A stretch of 64,000 bases of DNA from Tamlana carrageenivorans (GTDB lineage: Bacteria; Bacteroidota; Bacteroidia; Flavobacteriales; Flavobacteriaceae), in assembly GCF_002893765.1 (NCBI RefSeq), contig NZ_CP025938.1, positions 2,561,501-2,625,500 on the forward strand. Reading direction: 5' to 3'. The position numbers and the translations under genes were made by a program. Of this stretch, positions 60,221 to 64,000 are shown one piece after another. Below the pieces are notes generated by a model, which saw only the letters and a list, made by a program, of their open reading frames with translations, was not told the DNA's origin and did not search any database. Positions within the stretch are counted from its first letter, which is position 1. The number at the start of each line of letters is the position of its first letter.

Positions 60221-62625
60221 GTTTTTTCAACCTTCTGTTTAATTTTTTTCCCCACTAAGTTAGTACTAATTGTTGTAAATACAACTATGCTTATAGAACT
60301 TAATGGCATCAAAATAGCGGCTATAACAGGAGCTAATTGTCCTGAAACCGCAAAATAAAGGCCGATAGAATTATAAACTAGAGATAAAATAAAACTCCAT
60401 TTTATAATGGTTATGGCAGATTTTGATGCTTTTATAAAATCATACAGGCTATTAAAGTTCGATGCGTCTAAAATAGCATCGCAAGCAGGAGAGAAAACGT
60501 TTACATTTTCTGAAATAGCAATACCTACATCACTTTGGGCTAAAGCTCCGGCGTCGTTTAAACCATCGCCTACCATTAAAACTGTGGCACCTGAGTTTTG
60601 GTGATGTTTAATGTATTCGAGTTTGTCTTCTGGTTTTTGGTTAAAAAGCAATTTGGTTTTGGCAGGAAGTAATTTGGTGAGATTTTCTTTTTCTCCTGCA
60701 TTGTCTCCAGATAAAATCACCAAATCGTATGTTGGTTTTAGCTGATTGAAGAGTTTAGAAAGTCCTTGGCGGTAGCGGTTATAGAACGTAAACTTACCTT
60801 TGTAGGTGTTATTGGTGCTTATGTGAACCTCGGTATTTAAATTTTTAACTTCCGATGCTAACCCAACAAAAGGGGCCGAGCCAATTTTCATGAAGTTTTG
60901 ATTGTAATGCGCTTCAATGCCTTCACCTATGTGTTCTTCATAATTTTCAATAGGTACAATGTGGTTTTCTTTTAATAAAGTGTATAAAGAACGGCTTAGG
61001 GGATGGTTTGAATTTCGCAAGGTGCTTTTTAAGAAATCTTCTTCAGCATTAGAAAGTTGGGAGCCTTCATAGGTGATAGCGGTTTCTTTGTTAGCGGTAA
61101 TGGTACCTGTTTTATCAAAAATAATGGTGTTTATTTGCGCTAATTGTTCAATAACCGAGGCGTTTTTTGCGTAGAATTTTTTGCGTCCAAAAATACGAAG
61201 CATATTTCCTAGCGTGAAAGGGGCTGCCAGGGCAATAGCACATGGGCAAGCAATTATTAGGACAGCTGTAAATACATTCAGTGCTTTAGACGAGTCGGTT
61301 AAAAGCCAATAAGCTGTAGCAATAAAAGCAATACTTAAAATAGCAATGGTAAATCGTTTGCTTATGGCGTTAGTTAATGTGGTAAACGCATCTTCTTTAT
61401 TTTTATTGAATACATCATTGCTCCATAACTGGGTTAAGTAGCTTTGTTCCACACTTTTTAAAACTTCAATTTCTATACTCCCTTCAACCTGTTTGCCACC
61501 AGCGTAAAGTTTGTCGCCCGATTTTTTTGAAACCGCTTCAGATTCACCGGTCACAAAACTATAATCAATACGGGCTTTTCCTTTAATTAAAATGCTATCA
61601 ACAGGAATGAGTTCTTCATTTCTAATAAGTAATCGGTCGCCTTTTTCAATGTCGTAAACCTGAATAGATGATTCTTCGCCATCAGCAGAGATTTTTGTTA
61701 TTCCGATAGGGAAATAGGATTTATAATCGCGTTCAAACGATAAAAAGCTGTATGTTTTTTGCTGAAAAAATTTACCTAGAAGTAGAAAAAAGATCAGTCC
61801 CGCAAGGCTATCAAAAAAGCCAGTACCAAGGTCTAAAATAATTTCAGCAGTACTTCTAATAGAAAGCACGGCGGCTCCTAGGGCTATGGGGACGTCAATG
61901 TTTAAAATTCGTGATTTGAGACCTTTATAAGCTGAAATAAAATAATCTTGAGCCGAATAAAAAACAACGGGTAATGAAAATGCGAACATCAACCATCTAA
62001 AAAGGTGTTTAAATTGCTCGAGCCAAAATTCTTCTACTTGAAAATACTCAGGAAATGATAAAAACATGATGTTTCCAAAAGCAAATCCGGCTACGCCTAG
62101 TTTGTATATTAAGGAGCGGTCTACATTTTTTTGTCCAACAGCATAATCATCTAAACTAATAAAAGGCTCGTATCCTATGCGGCTTAATAGTTGTACAAGA
62201 TTTTTTAATGAAACTTTGTGTGCGTTATATGTAATACGAACTGTTTTCTTTCCAAAATTCACCATGGACGATGATACAGCAGGATTAAGTTTGTTCAAAT
62301 TTTCTAAAACCCATATGCAAGAACTACAGTGAATGTGAGGTACGTATAGGTTTACAATTTGGGTGTTGTCATCGTTAAATTCGAGTAGGTTTTCTACAAT
62401 TTTAGCATTATCTAAAAAATTGTATTTGCCTTCAACGTCTTTCGGGGTTGCGCCAGGCGCTTGTTGTAAATCGTAGTATGAAGTTAAGTCATTTTCAGAG
62501 AAAATCTCGTAAACGGTTTTACAACCGTTGCAGCAAAAGGATTTGTTGTCAAAGGTTATGGAGGCTTCAGAGGCGTCTAATCCGCAGTGGAAACATGTTT
62601 TATGTTCCATAGAAAGTTCGTTCAT
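60217..62625 (-). CDS. ccoI: Cu+-exporting P-type ATPase for oxidase assembly
   Basis: 802 residues. A cysteine-rich N-terminus (KTCFHCGLDA, CCNGCKTVYE, residues about 9-40), an HMA metal domain (IHCSSCIWVLENLNKL near 98), eight membrane helices with the ion motif IACPCAIALAAPF near 460, TGES near 365, phosphorylation site DKTGTITANKE near 503 and the hinge VGDGLNDAGAL near 690. It is the CcoI/FixI type, delivering Cu across the inner membrane for CcoN. The start is MNELS at 62625; an ATG five codons on is also possible. Confidence 0.95.
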   Translation of the reverse strand: MNELSMEHKTCFHCGLDASEASITFDNKSFCCNGCKTVYEIFSENDLTSYYDLQQAPGATPKDVEGKYNFLDNAKIVENLLEFNDDNTQIVNLYVPHIHCSSCIWVLENLNKLNPAVSSSMVNFGKKTVRITYNAHKVSLKNLVQLLSRIGYEPFISLDDYAVGQKNVDRSLIYKLGVAGFAFGNIMFLSFPEYFQVEEFWLEQFKHLFRWLMFAFSLPVVFYSAQDYFISAYKGLKSRILNIDVPIALGAAVLSIRSTAEIILDLGTGFFDSLAGLIFFLLLGKFFQQKTYSFLSFERDYKSYFPIGITKISADGEESSIQVYDIEKGDRLLIRNEELIPVDSILIKGKARIDYSFVTGESEAVSKKSGDKLYAGGKQVEGSIEIEVLKSVEQSYLTQLWSNDVFNKNKEDAFTTLTNAISKRFTIAILSIAFIATAYWLLTDSSKALNVFTAVLIIACPCAIALAAPFTLGNMLRIFGRKKFYAKNASVIEQLAQINTIIFDKTGTITANKETAITYEGSQLSNAEEDFLKSTLRNSNHPLSRSLYTLLKENHIVPIENYEEHIGEGIEAHYNQNFMKIGSAPFVGLASEVKNLNTEVHISTNNTYKGKFTFYNRYRQGLSKLFNQLKPTYDLVILSGDNAGEKENLTKLLPAKTKLLFNQKPEDKLEYIKHHQNSGATVLMVGDGLNDAGALAQSDVGIAISENVNVFSPACDAILDASNFNSLYDFIKASKSAITIIKWSFILSLVYNSIGLYFAVSGQLAPVIAAILMPLSSISIVVFTTISTNLVGKKIKQKVEKT

Positions 62626-62639
62626 TAAATTGCAATTAA

Positions 62640-62683
62640 CAAAAATGAAAAATCAACAATTTATAAGATATGATAATTGTCAT
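62640..62683 (-). promoter_or_regulatory. FNR-type site and -7 box of ccoI
   Basis: On the minus strand TGACAATTATCA (62671-62682) is followed after 23 bases by CATTTTTG (62640-62647), one mismatch to TAnnTTTG. Transcription would start near 62636, 11 bases before the first ccoI ATG. The same site could also affect the divergent Crp/Fnr gene. Confidence 0.75.
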
Positions 62684-62691
62684 GATTTAAT

Positions 62692-62699
62692 TACTTTTG
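62692..62699 (+). promoter_or_regulatory. -7 box of the Crp/Fnr gene
   Basis: TACTTTTG matches TAnnTTTG, with TATG (one mismatch to TTTG) 19 bases upstream at 62669-62672, inside the FNR-type site. An activator bound there would cover the -33 region, so autorepression is the likely outcome. Confidence 0.55.
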
Positions 62700-62719
62700 C
62701 AAAGTACAAAAATATAAGT

Positions 62720-63397
62720 ATGGGTAAGTGCGAACAATGTATTATTAAACAGTTCAATTCTTTAAAGGCATTAACAAAAGATGAGTTAGTGCGTATATCT
62801 TCTTGTAAAACATCGCGCTCTATTAAAAAAGGGGAAGTCATTTTTGAAGAAGGCGAAGTTTTAAACGGTGTTTATTGCATAAAAGATGGTATTTGTAAAT
62901 TATCAAAGCTTAGTGAAAACGGCAAAGACCAAATTGTAAAAATGGTGGTTAAGGGGCAGTTATTGGGGCAGCGTTCATTAATAAGTGAAGAAAGTTCTAA
63001 TTTGCAAGCTACGGCCTTAAATGATATGGAAGTATGTTTTATTCCTAAGAGTGAAATTTTCGCCGATTTACAAAAAAACCCGAAGTTTTCGTTTGAGGTG
63101 TTAAAGGATATGGCGCACGATTTACGTGATTCTGATGATATTATCGTGAACATGGCTCAAAAATCGGTTCGTCAACGTTTGGCTGAAACCCTACTTTATA
63201 TTCATGAGAATTTTGGAACTAATCCAGATGATACCTTAAGTATTCTCCTGTCTCGCGAAGACTATGCTGGTATTGTGGGAACGGCCACTGAATCGGCTAT
63301 TCGCGTACTTTCTCAGTTTAAAAAAGAAGGCTTAATCGAGTCGGTTGGGAAATATATAAAAATTATTGACTTCGCTGGTTTAGAGCGTGTTGAGTAG
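62720..63397 (+). CDS. Crp/Fnr-family transcription regulator, FNR-like
   Basis: 225 residues from ATG 62720 (MGKCEQCIIKQFNSLKALTK); the longer upstream frame runs through the promoter and the ccoI start and is rejected. It has a CxxC at Cys4/Cys7 and Cys106 in MEVCFIP, which aligns with FNR Cys122 (MVCEIP). The position of FNR Cys29 is Asn13 here. The C-terminal helix-turn-helix has Glu191 and Arg195 (GTATESAIRVLSQF), the E-x3-R that reads TGA half sites in FNR. It is the likely controller of the three cco/hemN promoters. Confidence 0.92.
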   Translation: MGKCEQCIIKQFNSLKALTKDELVRISSCKTSRSIKKGEVIFEEGEVLNGVYCIKDGICKLSKLSENGKDQIVKMVVKGQLLGQRSLISEESSNLQATALNDMEVCFIPKSEIFADLQKNPKFSFEVLKDMAHDLRDSDDIIVNMAQKSVRQRLAETLLYIHENFGTNPDDTLSILLSREDYAGIVGTATESAIRVLSQFKKEGLIESVGKYIKIIDFAGLERVE

Positions 63398-63438
63398 GTT
63401 TTCATAGCTATATGATATGGTTTGTCGGGTTTCAATTA

Positions 63439-64000
63439 TTAAAATTGTATGCCTAGACTGAAACCGTAGGATCTAAATATTAGACTACCTGGTCTTTCGT
63501 TTATGTCATTAAGAATTATTTCTTGGTAAACATAATAATTATAGTCGCCAAAAATATTCAGATTTATAATAAAATCATCGGTTCGTTTTATTGGGAATTG
63601 CAAGCCAAGTCTCACATTCGCCATGTCGCTTTCTATATTATTGCTTAACGCCATATTGTAGGCCGTCATCAAATTGATATTTACACTTTCGTAATTTAAA
63701 AAGTGATATCTTAAAATGCCACCTAGTTTTAATGTCGATATTTTTAACTGTGACTGATATTGAAATCCACTAACGGCTCCCAATGTTAGTTTATTTAAAA
63801 GCGGATAATTGATATTATATAAGATTCCAAAAGAAGTTTTATTATCCAGCTTAGCTGTTTTTCCAGAAATTAACCTATCATTATTGTCGTATAATGCATA
63901 ATCATATCTTACTTCATGATTAATTGCAAATTCAGCTTCAACGTTAGAAAACCATTTTTTAGAAATTTGGTTTGGATTAGAATTTTTAGAAATTTGATTT
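63439..64000 (-). CDS. Outer-membrane beta-barrel-like protein, 5' part outside the window
   Basis: The minus-strand frame is open from the window edge to the TAA at 63439, at least 186 residues. It has alternating hydrophobic and polar residues in many strands (SFGILYNINYPLLNKLTLGA, NVRLGLQFPIKRTDDFIINL) and ends in Phe (FSLGIQF), as barrel proteins do. The N-terminal visible part is Asn/Lys/Ser-rich (NQISKNSNPNQISKKW). The signal peptide would be outside the window, so the function is not known. Confidence 0.7.
   Translation of the reverse strand, partial: NQISKNSNPNQISKKWFSNVEAEFAINHEVRYDYALYDNNDRLISGKTAKLDNKTSFGILYNINYPLLNKLTLGAVSGFQYQSQLKISTLKLGGILRYHFLNYESVNINLMTAYNMALSNNIESDMANVRLGLQFPIKRTDDFIINLNIFGDYNYYVYQEIILNDINERPGSLIFRSYGFSLGIQF

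Noticed and set aside
62528..62719. Long N-terminus of the Crp/Fnr gene
   Set aside because: It would run through the ccoI start, the FNR-type site and the -7 box; the FNR-like CxxC start is at 62720.

Overview
The window is AT-rich bacterial DNA from a member of the Bacteroidota, most likely a marine-type Flavobacteriaceae. The evidence is the gene content (type IX secretion plug protein, Na+-NQR with ApbE, CcoNO-fused cbb3 oxidase, LytTR two-component genes with 2TM proteins, FecI/FecR-type regulators, LETM1-related protein), promoters of the Bacteroidota type (TTTG, 19-21 bases, TAnnTTTG) and weak or absent Shine-Dalgarno sequences. No rRNA, tRNA or CRISPR array was seen.

Layout. 1-9.8 kb: end of a DUF5103/T9SS plug gene, the nqrABCDEF sodium pump operon, two small conserved proteins, apbE (the flavin transferase that arms NqrB and NqrC), trmL and a DUF805 membrane protein. 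9.8-17.45 kb: a complete tryptophan operon on the minus strand (promoter, 15-codon leader peptide with three consecutive Trp codons, attenuator, trpE-G-D-C-F-B-A), whose intercistronic gaps are filled with short repeats. 17.5-21.3 kb: thioredoxin-fold and rhodanese proteins and an esterase. 21.4-28.7 kb: an intact IS4-family element, a 534-bp internally deleted copy of it, topB with an rRNA-type pseudouridine synthase gene, a 151-bp tandem repeat and an intact IS256-family element. 28.8-36.2 kb: an ECF sigma/membrane protein pair, a TonB protein, a LytS/LytTR locus with three 2TM modules, and a decayed FecI/FecR pair. 36.1-40.15 kb: a nest of three insertion sequences (IS4 interrupted by IS256 and by IS3), whose boundaries and target duplications can be read to the base. 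40.2-48.5 kb: lpxD, LETM1-related protein, DUF1801, ClC channel, aldehyde dehydrogenase, YceI lipoprotein, hemN. 48.6-53.8 kb: a TetR-ABC-HlyD-TolC export operon with a palindromic operator candidate. 53.9-63.4 kb: the cbb3 oxidase region (ccoI, then ccoS-NO-Q-P-G-H and a TauE/SafE-like gene) and a divergent Crp/Fnr regulator. The window ends inside an outer-membrane-like gene.

How the genes work together. The clearest regulatory result is a low-oxygen circuit. Three promoters (ccoI, ccoS-NOQPGH, hemN) carry the same element, TGA-N6-TCA, then exactly 23 bases, then (T/C)ATTTTTG. This is what a class II FNR-type activator would need, and an FNR-like gene with the matching recognition-helix residues lies beside ccoI. 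The second is a textbook trp attenuator in which protector, antiterminator and terminator pairings can all be drawn. The third is a set of heptamer tandem repeats that start at, or within a few bases of, stop codons in five places. ORFs overlapping real genes in other frames were ignored.
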